Below, in pieces: positions 36,564-45,369 of a stretch of 64,000 nt of DNA (positions are counted from its first letter, which is position 1; every line of letters begins with the position of its first letter). A program made the position numbers and the translations under genes. Source of the stretch: SZUA-444 sp965226565 (GTDB taxonomy: Bacteria > Bacillota > Clostridia > Oscillospirales > Ruminococcaceae). The DNA is taken from contig CBDDDI010000001.1 of assembly GCA_965226565.1 (NCBI GenBank), forward strand, positions 1 to 64,000. The letters run 5' to 3'. The notes beneath the pieces are model-generated. The model made no database searches. It saw only the letters and a program-made list of their open reading frames with translations, and was not told the DNA's origin.

Positions 36564-36745
36564 ACTTTCTTTACCTCCTAATTAAAAATTAGTTCAGTTT
36601 TTTAATAGAATCTTTTGAGCATTTCCTCTGCTGATCGAGGAATAACATACATGAAAAAGCATTAAAATGTTTGTAAATAACCATATCATGTTAAATATGG
36701 ATTAAATTATCTACAAAGGTAAATTAATGGTTGTTTCATGTGATT

Positions 36746-36774
36746 ATTATACAACAGTTATCAACTTTTGTCAA
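36746..36774 (-). promoter_or_regulatory. Promoter of the oligosaccharide ABC/GH3 operon
   Basis: On the minus strand a perfect TTGACA (36769-36774) and a perfect TATAAT (36746-36751) are spaced 17 bp. The predicted leader is about 175 bases long and contains an inverted repeat (CCATAT ... ATATGG, about 36683-36702) that could be a regulator site or hairpin. The rest of the 36564-36952 gap holds this leader, an AT-only palindrome and a terminator. Confidence 0.85.
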
Positions 36775-36858
36775 TCGTATTTGTGACATTATCACATATA
36801 AAAAATTTTTCCAATATAATAATTTTATTATAAATGCAATATTTATTTATATATTAAA

Positions 36859-36896
36859 AATATCAAAAAATATTTTTATAAATATTTTTTGATATT
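36859..36896. repeat. Perfect 17-bp AT-only inverted repeat
   Basis: AATATCAAAAAATATTT (36859-36875) is followed by a 4-base loop and its exact complement (36880-36896). It lies upstream of the promoter at 36746-36774 and downstream of the DUF6320 gene's terminator. It could be an operator, a second terminator, or a chance feature of AT-rich DNA. Confidence 0.6.
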
Positions 36897-36919
36897 ATAA
36901 CAAATTTTTTAAGACAATA

Positions 36920-36950
36920 AAAAAAGAACCTTTTTAAAAAGTTCTTTTTA
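36920..36950 (-). terminator. Terminator of the acyltransferase/DUF6320 pair
   Basis: On the minus strand AAAAAGAACTTTTT pairs with AAAAAGGTTCTTTTT, followed by a T run, immediately after the DUF6320 stop codon. Confidence 0.8.
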
Positions 36951-36952
36951 AA

Positions 36953-37627
36953 CTATCTGTGAAATCTTTTTTTAATTTCTTGTTTTAGAGATTTGTCAGT
37001 AAATAAATAAAGTGCCAATGCTATAATAACACAACTTAAGATAACTACAAAAGCACTCCATGCTTTGTTTGAAAGTCCAACTAAATATAGTGGAATTAAT
37101 ATAAAACTAATTGATGTAACAGAAAGTATGTATCCAAAATATTCAGAAAAAAGTCGTTTGCTTCTGACAGCTAATATAGTCAAATATATAATCACAGCTA
37201 ATGTTAGAAAAGGAAATACATAATTTGTTGACCAAAGAAATTGTCCTGAAGATAAGTCAATAGTAATAAGTAAACAGGAACTTAAAATATATGTAATTAC
37301 TATTTTAGCACCAAATCGTTTTGAACTTGTTATAATTGTTCTAAAAATTAAAAATGCATATAAAGCAGATATAGAAACAATAATTGACCAAATTACATTA
37401 CCTTCTTCATGTGTAAATAAATTTATGTAGATGCAAATTAATATTGTTGAAAATGTTATAAGTAATAATATGTTTTTTATAATTGAATGTTTTTTAACAA
37501 TATTTTTGTAATTTGGATATTTGACAACAGAATCATTTTTTATATTTTCAAATTGCTCATGACATAAAGGGCAATTCTTTTCATTTTCATAAACAGAGAC
37601 ATTACAGTTAGGACATTTGTTCATAGC
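36953..37627 (-). CDS. Zinc-ribbon membrane protein, DUF6320-like
   Basis: A zinc ribbon at the N-terminus (CPNCNVSVYENEKNCPLCHE: two CxxC pairs) is followed by about six or seven transmembrane helices (LLLITFSTILICIYINLF onward) and a basic end (KKRFHR). This layout matches the DUF6320 proteins that accompany condensation-like acyltransferases in Clostridia. The function is unknown. The start at 37627 follows GGGGTG by 6 bp and overlaps the end of the acyltransferase frame by 20 bp, so the two genes are a functional unit. Confidence 0.78.
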   Translation of the reverse strand, partial: AMNKCPNCNVSVYENEKNCPLCHEQFENIKNDSVVKYPNYKNIVKKHSIIKNILLLITFSTILICIYINLFTHEEGNVIWSIIVSISALYAFLIFRTIITSSKRFGAKIVITYILSSCLLITIDLSSGQFLWSTNYVFPFLTLAVIIYLTILAVRSKRLFSEYFGYILSVTSISFILIPLYLVGLSNKAWSAFVVILSCVIIALALYLFTDKSLKQEIKKRFHR

Positions 37628-38899
37628 TTTCACCCCATTCATTAGAGTAAACTGTTATATCTGATTTTATTTTTAATGATAAAGAGGTTAAAAAATCTTT
37701 TATTATACTTGTGTCTGTAATAGAACTTGTAAAATTAATAGTAAGTTTGTCTTCAAATGAACATACTCCACAGTTTATAGGACTATTATTTGTTGGATAT
37801 AATATTAATTCGCTGTGTTCAATGTAAGGTTTCATACTATCAGGAAAATCTATTCTTCCAATATTTGATATAGTTATTGTTTTTTTATTTTCGCTCATAA
37901 AATTAAATCCAACAGGCATAACGATATTTTTAATAATTAATGGTGTGTGTTTTGAAAAAACATTATTAGACATTTTTACATTTTGAGCAGATAAAAATGT
38001 AAGGTTGTCCTTATCAGTAAGTGATTTTAATTGATCAGAAACAGATTTAACTATTTCTTCAAAAGTAGTATTTTCATTTACTTTGTATTCAATATGTACA
38101 ACTCCAAAGAAATTCTTTAATGTTTTTGAATTAAATATTTTACGTAGATTAACAGGAACACATACTGTAATTGGTTTTTTATTTCTTGTGTTTTTTTGTT
38201 TTTGATTATAAATGGACATAATAATATTCGCAGTTAATAGGGAAGTAATAGTACAGTTATAATCTTTGCAGCATTTTTTTAATGAATCAACAGAAACAAT
38301 TCCAGTAATTACTCTATGTCCTTTTCTTTCAAATCTTTCTCCTCTAATAATAAAAGAATTATTATTTTTAATTTTATAAATATTTTTTTGTTTAGGAATA
38401 TTGCTAAATTTTTCACTAAAACTATCTTCATCATTTTTATCAGTTTCATCAAACAGTAGTATTTTATTTTGTGAATCAATTTTACCATGTTTAATACAAA
38501 TGTAATAATACACAAGCGATTTCATAAATTCTGAAATACCACTACCATCAGTAATAGAATGAAAAGCTTCTACTGAAATTCTATTTCCAAAATATAAAAC
38601 TTTGATTATATATCCTTTATTTTCAAATGAAATCATACTGCCACAAGGTGAAGATTTTTCTTCTTGGACAGTAAAATGAACATAGTTGGTATCAAAATAG
38701 TTCCAAAAAACTCCTTTTCTTAATCTTAAGAAAAATAGTTTATATCTTTCATATATAATATTAACAGAAAGTTGTAGAATTTTTTGGATCAATCTTTTCT
38801 TTTAAAAATAACAGAAAGTCTAAATACTGATGAGTTGTTTTTATTTGAAGTAGATGGAAAAAATTTTGCAGCAACGTCCAATTTATTATAATTTTCGAT
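37608..38899 (-). pseudogene. Condensation-like acyltransferase with disrupted 5' frame
   Basis: The main frame (38792 down to 37608) is a condensation/alcohol-acetyltransferase-like protein with the catalytic-type HSITDGSG (HxxxDG) motif and VCVPVNLRKIF later. It begins abruptly at LQLSVNIIYERY with no good start codon or ribosome site. The missing N-terminus lies in another frame at 38899-38789: YNKLDVAAKFFPSTS then VFRLSVIFKRKD and a stop. At the junction a third frame reads IDPK, as the family would. The gene therefore needs small indels in A runs (AAAAGAAAA and CCAAAAAATT) to be whole. The upstream frame also has no ATG after its previous stop. It is either a decaying gene or an assembly homopolymer error. 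Confidence 0.68.
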
Positions 38900-39077
38900 A
38901 AAATATCACCACTTCTCGACTTGTTAAAATATTGCAATTAGTCGTATTTTGTATATTTTTTATTATATCAAAATTAAAAATAAAATTCAAATGCTATAAA
39001 GTATATAAATAAAAAGGTTCAAATTGGTTGTAGCGATAATATTAGTTTTTATCTTCTATATTTTGTAATGTTTTTAC

Positions 39078-40511
39078 TTAACTCAGATAGTAAATCATGT
39101 TTTTATTGTCCATAATTGTTTGTGATAAATCAACATAATAATTATGAGGATTTTCAAATCTTTTAACTTCGCTCCATAAAGATTTCACTTGTTTTTTGCA
39201 ATATTTCCTTATTTTTTCAATGTTAGGAGATTTATACACTTGTTTTCCATTTATAAAAATAGGAACTTGTAATTCTTTTAATGTAAAATCAGTTAAAGTT
39301 TTTCTTTTCCATGTGAAATTAGGATCAAAAATTTCTAAAGGTTCATTTTCATTAATGTGCTCATCATAAACACATAAAAGATCTGCAGTTGCTTTTTTAT
39401 TTACATTATCATATATTCTGTATGCCTTTTTAAAATGAGGATTTGTTACTTTTGTTACATTTTCAGAAATTTTAATTTTTGGTTTAATTGTACCATTTTT
39501 ATCATCTATAGCAACAAGTTTATAAACACCACCAAAAACTGGTTCACTTTTTGAAGTAATAAGTCTTTCTCCAACTCCAAAAATATCAACTTTAGCTCCT
39601 TGAGCAATCATTTCTCTTATTGTTATTTCATCCAAAGAGTTTGATGCAATGATTTTGCAATCTTTATAACCTGCATCATCAAGCATTTTCCTAGCTTTAA
39701 TACTTAAATAAGTTATGTCTCCAGAATCAAGACGAATTGCTTTAGGCCTTTTATTAAGAGGTTTTAAAATATTATCAAACGCTTTTATAGCATTAGGAAT
39801 TCCACTTTTAATAACGTTGTAAGTATCAACAAGTAAAACAACAGAATCAGGATAATTCTCACAATAAGTTTTAAAAGCTAAATATTCATTATCAAACATT
39901 TGAATCCAAGAATGAGCCATTGTTCCAGAAGTAGGTACGTTAAATATTTGTTCACAAATGGTGCAAGCAGTAGAGTTCACACCAGCAATATAAGCAGCTC
40001 TTGCTCCATAAATTGCAGCATCACCTCCATGAGCTCTTCTTGTTCCAAATTCACAAACATCTCTACCTTTTGCAGCTCTTACAATTCTGTTAGCTTTGGT
40101 CGCAATTAATGATTGATAATTTATAGTAAGTAAAATAAATGTTTCAATTATTTGTGCTTCAATAGCTTTTGCTTTCACAGTTATAATTGGTTCGTTAGGG
40201 AAGATAGGAGTTCCTTCAGGAATAGCATATATGTCTCCAGAAAATTTAAATATTTTTAAGTATTCTAAAAAATCATTTGAAAAACATTCTTTATTTCTCA
40301 AAAATTCAATGTCTTTATCATCAAAATGCAAATTGTTTATATATTTTATAATTTGTTCTAATCCAGCAGCAATTGCAAATCCACCATTATCAGGATTTTT
40401 TCTATAAAACATATCAAAATAACAAACAGTATCTTTGTATCCAGATTCAAAATATCCATTTGCCATAGTAAGTTCATAAAAATCGCAAACCATTGCGTTG
40501 TTTCTGTCCAT
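39078..40511 (-). CDS. pncB: Nicotinate phosphoribosyltransferase
   Basis: A 477-residue enzyme that makes nicotinate mononucleotide from nicotinate and PRPP in NAD salvage. Family landmarks are the N-terminal DFYELTMANGYFESG, EFGTRRAHGGDAAIYGARA (with the phosphorylated-type histidine region), RLDSGDITYLS, IIASNSLDE and DIFGVGERL. Length fits the long Gram-positive type. AGGAG precedes ATG. It lies 8 bp after the nicotinamidase gene in the same transcript. No clear terminator follows; the 180 bp downstream contain nothing recognisable beyond the broken acyltransferase start. Confidence 0.95.
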   Translation of the reverse strand: MDRNNAMVCDFYELTMANGYFESGYKDTVCYFDMFYRKNPDNGGFAIAAGLEQIIKYINNLHFDDKDIEFLRNKECFSNDFLEYLKIFKFSGDIYAIPEGTPIFPNEPIITVKAKAIEAQIIETFILLTINYQSLIATKANRIVRAAKGRDVCEFGTRRAHGGDAAIYGARAAYIAGVNSTACTICEQIFNVPTSGTMAHSWIQMFDNEYLAFKTYCENYPDSVVLLVDTYNVIKSGIPNAIKAFDNILKPLNKRPKAIRLDSGDITYLSIKARKMLDDAGYKDCKIIASNSLDEITIREMIAQGAKVDIFGVGERLITSKSEPVFGGVYKLVAIDDKNGTIKPKIKISENVTKVTNPHFKKAYRIYDNVNKKATADLLCVYDEHINENEPLEIFDPNFTWKRKTLTDFTLKELQVPIFINGKQVYKSPNIEKIRKYCKKQVKSLWSEVKRFENPHNYYVDLSQTIMDNKNMIYYLS

Positions 40512-40519
40512 AAATTCTC

Positions 40520-41047
40520 CTATCTATTTTTAACTTTAATTTGAATACCTTCTAAAACGTCAAGAGTTTTTTCGTGTATTGTCTTATCAAAACTATCAGT
40601 GCAAAATGCATCTACTATAATTTCAGCCTCAGGTACAAAAGTTTTTGCTATAATTGCATTAGTAATTACGCAAATATTTGAAACAAGTCCTATTAATTCT
40701 ATTTCTTTGTAATCTTGATTTTTTAAATATTCTCCTAATTCAATAGAGCCAAATGTGTTTTTGTAAAAAGCTTTGTCAGTATTAGTTACCATTTTATCAA
40801 TTTTACCATATAGATTCCATCCATTTGTGCCTTTAATACAATGTTTAATAGGTAAATTTCTGCCTTCATTTGTTTCTAAATAATTTAAATCATGTGTGTC
40901 GTATGTGAATATTATATCATAGTTTAAAAGTCTATACTCTATAATTTTTTTGGCAATTTTATCCTCAAGTTTTAATGCCGATTCAAATCCTAAGGAACCA
41001 GTAACAAAATCATTTTGAAAATCAACTATAACTAAAGCTTTTTTCAT
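40520..41047 (-). CDS. pncA: Nicotinamidase (isochorismatase-like hydrolase)
   Basis: A 175-residue cysteine hydrolase with the catalytic triad in place: Asp in VDFQNDFVTGSL, Lys in AFYKNTFGS, and Cys in GLVSNICVITNA; the metal-site DTHD is also present. It converts nicotinamide to nicotinate, the substrate of the pncB product encoded 8 bp downstream. Context makes nicotinamidase far more likely than other isochorismatase-family roles. GGAG precedes ATG at 8 bp. Confidence 0.92.
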   Translation of the reverse strand: MKKALVIVDFQNDFVTGSLGFESALKLEDKIAKKIIEYRLLNYDIIFTYDTHDLNYLETNEGRNLPIKHCIKGTNGWNLYGKIDKMVTNTDKAFYKNTFGSIELGEYLKNQDYKEIELIGLVSNICVITNAIIAKTFVPEAEIIVDAFCTDSFDKTIHEKTLDVLEGIQIKVKNR

Positions 41048-41097
41048 ATATTATCTCCAATCAAAATTAATGTAATTAGTATGTGATAATACAAAGA

Positions 41098-41130
41098 AAA
41101 AAACACCTCTAAAAATTTAGAGGTGTTTTA
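41098..41130. terminator. Terminator between the GLUG surface-protein gene and pncA
   Basis: AAAACACCTCTAAA pairs with TTTAGAGGTGTTTT; on the minus strand it is followed by seven Ts and terminates the surface-protein gene. Confidence 0.88.
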
Positions 41131-41151
41131 ATTACTATTAATAATTTTTAA

Positions 41152-42858
41152 TTATTTTTTGATTTTACGAACAACAGGAATTGCAATTGAAGTACTTGCA
41201 CAAACGATTAACATAACGATTGGAAGAGTTTTACCTGTTCCTGGATTAGAAGTAGTTGGTACATCGTCATCATCTATAACTGTTGATGTATCATCTGTAG
41301 TTGTAGTAGTAGCAGGTTTTGTAACAGGTTTTGTTGTAATTGCAGGTTCTGTTGGAGTTGTTGGAATTTCATCATCGCCATTATCTACAACAGTAGTCTT
41401 TTTTGGAGCTTTTTTAAATTCAGCTTTAACTACTAAAGGTTTTGTAACATTTGTAAAATCTTCACTCCATTTGTCAAAAACATAACCTGGTTTCTTTTTA
41501 ACATTAGTAGGTTCTGTAGCGTCTTCACCATACTTAACTGTTTGTGTTTCGATTACTGAATCATCATAATTTACAAATTTAACTTCAAAGTCTGTAAATC
41601 TAGCTTCAAAAACTCTGTCACCAAATTCAGTAGTTGAGATTTTTTCTACTTTTTTGCCGTTTTCATACCAACCATCAAATTTGCATCCTTTTACTTTAGG
41701 ACAATCAATTAGTTTGTTTTCTGTTCCTGAAGTATGTACGCCTTCTTTATAAACTTTACCATTCACTTTAAAAGTGATTTTGTTTTCACCAACACCTTGT
41801 AGGTATGGATATTGGTCAGGAAATAATTTGTTTACAGTAAATGTGCCGCCTGCTGTTTGTTTTTTCATTTCAGCAGTTGATAGTCCACCTTTACCTTCTT
41901 TTGGAGTTAAAGTTTTATCAAAGAATGAATTAAAAACACAGTGGTCTCCATCTGACCATTTATGACCTGTGTGTCCACCCATCCATCTACTATCTCCAAC
42001 GATACCAAATCCTTTATTGCCAACTACTTTGTTTGCACAATAAGAATTTACGATATTTCCGTGTCCTTTTTTTGGAGAAGAATGTGTTAAACATTCTGGT
42101 CTACAATCGCCAGTATCATTTTTACCAACAAGTCCACCAACTTCGCCTTTGCCTTGAACAGAACCTAAAGCATATGAATTTTTAATGCTGCCTTCATTTA
42201 AGCCAACAAGTCCACCAATTCTGCTTTCTGTTCCTGTAATTTTAGCAATTACATAACAGTTTTCAATTACACCATTTTTTTTGTTTACACCTGCGATCAT
42301 GCCAGTGTGACCTTTTCGACCAAATTTTTCTTTTCCACCGTGTGCAAAAGAATTAACTATACCAAGATTTTTAATAGTACCTTCATTAAATACAAATAGT
42401 CCATTGTAAGCTTCACATGAACCGTTGCCTTTTGAATAAGCATAAAGTCCTGAAATAACGTGGCCTTGACCATCAAAAGTTCCCTTGAAAATTTTATTAA
42501 GATTGCCTATGTCATCATATCGATTTTGAGTTGGTTTGTTGCTAGTGGTCCAATTTATATATTCACCAGCATTATCATTCATAACAATGTTAGCTCCAAG
42601 TTTTATAGTTTTACCTTCAAAGCTTTTACCTTTGTTTTCAACTAGTTCACTAATTCCTGCAAGTTGTTTACCTGTAGTAATTGTAAATTCTGTGCTACTA
42701 TCATTATACCATGATGTGTCTGCTTGGCCATCCCATGTTGGATTTTTTTCAGCTGCTGCAAAAACTGAAGCTGTGGACAAAGAAGCAATCATACAAAGTG
42801 ATACGACTGCACTTGCCGTCTTTGCGAAAAATGATTTTTTCTTAATTAATTTCTCCAT
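41152..42858 (-). CDS. Wall-anchored surface protein with GLUG-like and InlB-type repeats, NPGTG signal
   Basis: A 568-residue exported protein. After a signal peptide (cleavage after VFAAA) comes a repeat region with GLUG-like turns (GTFDGQGHVISGLYAY, GRIGGLVGLNEGSIKNSYA-type elements, GEVGGLVGKN) at about 120-260. Next is an InlB/Flg_new-type repeat at about 423-490 (VKFVNYDDSVIETQTVKYG). A Thr/Pro-rich wall-spanning linker (about 495-535) leads to NPGTG plus a hydrophobic helix and RKIKK. NPxTG is a sortase recognition variant. The final 33 residues nearly match those of the VWA protein encoded upstream, so both probably use the same sortase, which is not in this window. Likely an adhesin. 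Confidence 0.85.
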   Translation of the reverse strand: MEKLIKKKSFFAKTASAVVSLCMIASLSTASVFAAAEKNPTWDGQADTSWYNDSSTEFTITTGKQLAGISELVENKGKSFEGKTIKLGANIVMNDNAGEYINWTTSNKPTQNRYDDIGNLNKIFKGTFDGQGHVISGLYAYSKGNGSCEAYNGLFVFNEGTIKNLGIVNSFAHGGKEKFGRKGHTGMIAGVNKKNGVIENCYVIAKITGTESRIGGLVGLNEGSIKNSYALGSVQGKGEVGGLVGKNDTGDCRPECLTHSSPKKGHGNIVNSYCANKVVGNKGFGIVGDSRWMGGHTGHKWSDGDHCVFNSFFDKTLTPKEGKGGLSTAEMKKQTAGGTFTVNKLFPDQYPYLQGVGENKITFKVNGKVYKEGVHTSGTENKLIDCPKVKGCKFDGWYENGKKVEKISTTEFGDRVFEARFTDFEVKFVNYDDSVIETQTVKYGEDATEPTNVKKKPGYVFDKWSEDFTNVTKPLVVKAEFKKAPKKTTVVDNGDDEIPTTPTEPAITTKPVTKPATTTTTDDTSTVIDDDDVPTTSNPGTGKTLPIVMLIVCASTSIAIPVVRKIKK

Positions 42859-42911
42859 TTTTTCTCTCCTTTAAGTTCTAAGATTAATTGTCGTTTCTTA
42901 CCTTTGACCTT

Positions 42912-42940
42912 ATTTTAGCACTAGTTTTTTACAACGTCAA
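42912..42940 (-). promoter_or_regulatory. Promoter of the GLUG surface-protein gene
   Basis: On the minus strand TTGACG (42935-42940) and TAAAAT (42912-42917) are 17 bp apart, about 50 bp before the start codon. Confidence 0.75.
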
Positions 42941-43098
42941 TACATTTAACTAATTTTAGTAATTAATTTATTGCATTTTGTAACAATAACCATTTCAAAT
43001 GTTACAAAATGAGATACTTACTATTTATTTTTAAAACTTAAATACAATATATCAATGTAACTATAAAAAACTATGCAATTTTTATAAAAAAGTATTTT

Positions 43099-43135
43099 TT
43101 AAAAGCACTTAAATTATAATTAAAAGTGCTTTTAA
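43099..43135 (-). terminator. Terminator of the VWA surface-protein gene
   Basis: On the minus strand AAAAGCACTT pairs with AAGTGCTTTT and leads into a T-rich tail. The rest of the gap up to 42912 holds only the next promoter. Confidence 0.8.
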
Positions 43136-43151
43136 ATGATTTAATTTTTAA

Positions 43152-44684
43152 CTATTTTTTAATTTTGCGAATCACAGGAATTGTGATTGATGTAGCTGCA
43201 CATACAATTAACATTGTAATTGGAAGAGTTCTACCTGTTCCAGGATTTGAAGAAGTTGGAACATCTTCATCATCTATAACTGTAGCAGCTGGTGTATCAT
43301 CATCTGGTATTATAGTTTCAGGTTTTGTTGTCTCTTTTTTAACAGGTTTGTATTGAGCTTTTATTGTTAAATCCGATGTAATGTTTTTGTAATCTTTATC
43401 CCAACCTGTGAAAGTATGGTCTGGTCTTTTTGGATTTTTAGGAGATTTAGCATCTTCACCATATTTAACTGTTTGTCTTTCAATTACCGAATCATCGTAA
43501 TTTATAAATGTAACAGTAAAAGATTGTTTATCATAAGAAACAACAGGTACTTTAAATTCGTCAGTTTTTTTGCCATCAACTATATTTTCGTAATCAATTG
43601 TTGTTTTTCCATTAGTAGGAATATCTTTTTGTCCATTTGGATTAAATTTTTTTAATTTAATTTTATATGTAATTTTTGCAGTTTCATTTTTTCCAACAGT
43701 TCCTATATTCCAAGTAATTATATCATCATCACTAATTGTTGTTGTGCCTTGAGAAACTTTTACACTATCTTTAACAAGTTTAAAATCTTTACTCATTGGA
43801 TCAGTTACAACAGCTTTTTGGTATTTATCATAAGTAGAAGTAATTCCGTTTGGATATGTATCTTTTATTATTTGATCAATATAAAAATCAGTAGAATTAA
43901 CATTATAACATTTATTATCACTGCTAATATCTTTTAAGAAGTTTTTTGCATGATTAGTTTTATTGTATAGTAAGACAGAAACGGCTTTTACTTTTTCGCC
44001 TTGAGCAAAAGTCATGTTTTTTAAAGAATCAGCTTCTTGCATAGTTGCTTTTTTTACTTTTGGATTAGTTTCATTTAAACCATCACCTATAAGATTATTT
44101 AAATCAGCACCTGCAAATGTTGCTCCACCATCAGAGAATACAACAACCAATCTATGTTTTGCTTTTGAGTTTTCAAGCATTGATTTAGCTTTATTAAGAC
44201 CTTGTTGTATATTAGTTCCACCATATTGCATCTCAAGCCAATCTTGAGTTGTAGCAACTTCTTTACCTATATTATTTACAATTCTTTTTAAAGAATCTTT
44301 TTTGCTGTTAATATCAGAAAGTTCTGATTTAATATAAGATTTAGTACTAAATGAGACTAAACCTACATTTACATGATGATTACTTGAGTCTAAATCATCA
44401 ATAAATTTATTAATAATAGTTTTTTGAGCTGGCATTTTTTTATTAAAATGAATACTGTTTGATTGATCCATTAAAATTACAAGGTCAACATCACTTACTT
44501 CAGGTTTGTTGGTATGTTCAACACTATCACCATTAACAGTTAAATTAATTTGCCATTCACCTTTACCTATATTTGTAGCAGTTTTTTTAAGATTTTTGTT
44601 GTTACTAGATGCTGCAAAAGTTGATAATGATGCAGTTGATAGAATAGTTGCTACTGAAACTAAAATGCTAAGGATTTTTTTCAT
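43152..44684 (-). CDS. Wall-anchored VWA-domain surface protein, NPGTG signal
   Basis: A 510-residue exported protein with a signal peptide (cleavage after TFAA). A von Willebrand A domain spans about 65-280 with an intact MIDAS: DQSNS, the Thr of YGGTNIQQGL and the Asp of VVFSDGG. A pilin/adhesin-like beta region follows (about 290-375), then an InlB-type repeat (about 385-445, VTFINYDDSVIERQTVKYG), a Pro/Thr/Asp-rich linker and NPGTG with hydrophobic helix and RKIKK. Metal-dependent adhesion, pilus-tip style, is the likely role. The C-terminal third is clearly homologous to the GLUG protein downstream. GGAGG precedes ATG at 6 bp. Confidence 0.88.
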   Translation of the reverse strand: MKKILSILVSVATILSTASLSTFAASSNNKNLKKTATNIGKGEWQINLTVNGDSVEHTNKPEVSDVDLVILMDQSNSIHFNKKMPAQKTIINKFIDDLDSSNHHVNVGLVSFSTKSYIKSELSDINSKKDSLKRIVNNIGKEVATTQDWLEMQYGGTNIQQGLNKAKSMLENSKAKHRLVVVFSDGGATFAGADLNNLIGDGLNETNPKVKKATMQEADSLKNMTFAQGEKVKAVSVLLYNKTNHAKNFLKDISSDNKCYNVNSTDFYIDQIIKDTYPNGITSTYDKYQKAVVTDPMSKDFKLVKDSVKVSQGTTTISDDDIITWNIGTVGKNETAKITYKIKLKKFNPNGQKDIPTNGKTTIDYENIVDGKKTDEFKVPVVSYDKQSFTVTFINYDDSVIERQTVKYGEDAKSPKNPKRPDHTFTGWDKDYKNITSDLTIKAQYKPVKKETTKPETIIPDDDTPAATVIDDEDVPTSSNPGTGRTLPITMLIVCAATSITIPVIRKIKK

Positions 44685-44700
44685 TACATACCTCCAAATG

Positions 44701-44747
44701 TTTTTTTGTTTATAATTTACTCACAGTTAAAATTATAAACAAAAAAA
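44701..44747 (-). repeat. Perfect 18-bp inverted repeat beside the VWA gene ribosome binding site
   Basis: TTTTTTTGTTTATAATTT (44701-44718) and its exact complement (44730-44747) surround an 11-base loop. In the mRNA the hairpin would end 5 bases before GGAGG of the VWA gene. It has no following T run on the minus strand, so it is not a simple terminator; a leader hairpin affecting stability or translation is possible. Confidence 0.75.
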
Positions 44748-44883
44748 GTTACATTTATAGTTACATTTTTACTTTTAATGATTAAATTTGTCATAATTGT
44801 GCAATTTTACGTTACAAAACGGTTTTAATAAACAAAAATTGTGCAATATGCATCAAAAACATTTATAATATTAATGATAATCT

Positions 44884-45351
44884 TTAGTTATTTTTCTTAA
44901 GACCTATTCTTTTATATTTTTTGAATTTTAATATTTTAAAAAATTTAACTGCTGAAGAAACTATTAATATTCCTATAGCAAGAGATCCAGCTACATTAAT
45001 TGTTTCGAGTAATAGATTTGTAAATTCATTTGTGTTACCTGAAATTGCTTTTTCCATTGAATAATACATCATACCTCCAGGAACAAGAGGTATAATTGAT
45101 GGAACTAAAAATACAATAGTAGGTGATTTTAATATTCTTGCAAAAAATTCTGAATATAAAGCAGTTATTATAGTAGCAAATAAATAAGAAATTATATCAT
45201 TTTGAGAAAATAGTAATAACAAAAGATATGAAAATTGGCTTATAGCTCCACCTATTCCTGCAAAAATTAGTTTTTTTCCTTTTATATTAAAAATTATTCC
45301 AAAGCAAAACGATCCTATAAATGCATATAAACATTCTAAAAAAAATCTCAT
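44884..45351 (-). CDS. Threonine/serine exporter family, small subunit (ThrE_2 type)
   Basis: A 155-residue membrane protein with about four or five helices, starting MRFFLECLYAFIGSFCFGIIF and carrying the family stretch VPSIIPLVPGGMMYYSME. It corresponds to the C-terminal half of fused ThrE exporters. The partner half is encoded 18 bp upstream in the same direction. Together they likely export small amino or carboxylic acids; the E. coli YjjPB pair exports succinate, so the substrate is open. Confidence 0.88.
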   Translation of the reverse strand: MRFFLECLYAFIGSFCFGIIFNIKGKKLIFAGIGGAISQFSYLLLLLFSQNDIISYLFATIITALYSEFFARILKSPTIVFLVPSIIPLVPGGMMYYSMEKAISGNTNEFTNLLLETINVAGSLAIGILIVSSAVKFFKILKFKKYKRIGLKKNN

Positions 45352-45369
45352 AAAAACCTCTATGATTTA

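Noticed and set aside
38780..38800. Programmed -1 frameshift in the acyltransferase gene
   Set aside because: No standard X XXY YYZ slippery heptamer with a downstream structure is visible, and two frame changes seem needed; indels in A runs are simpler.
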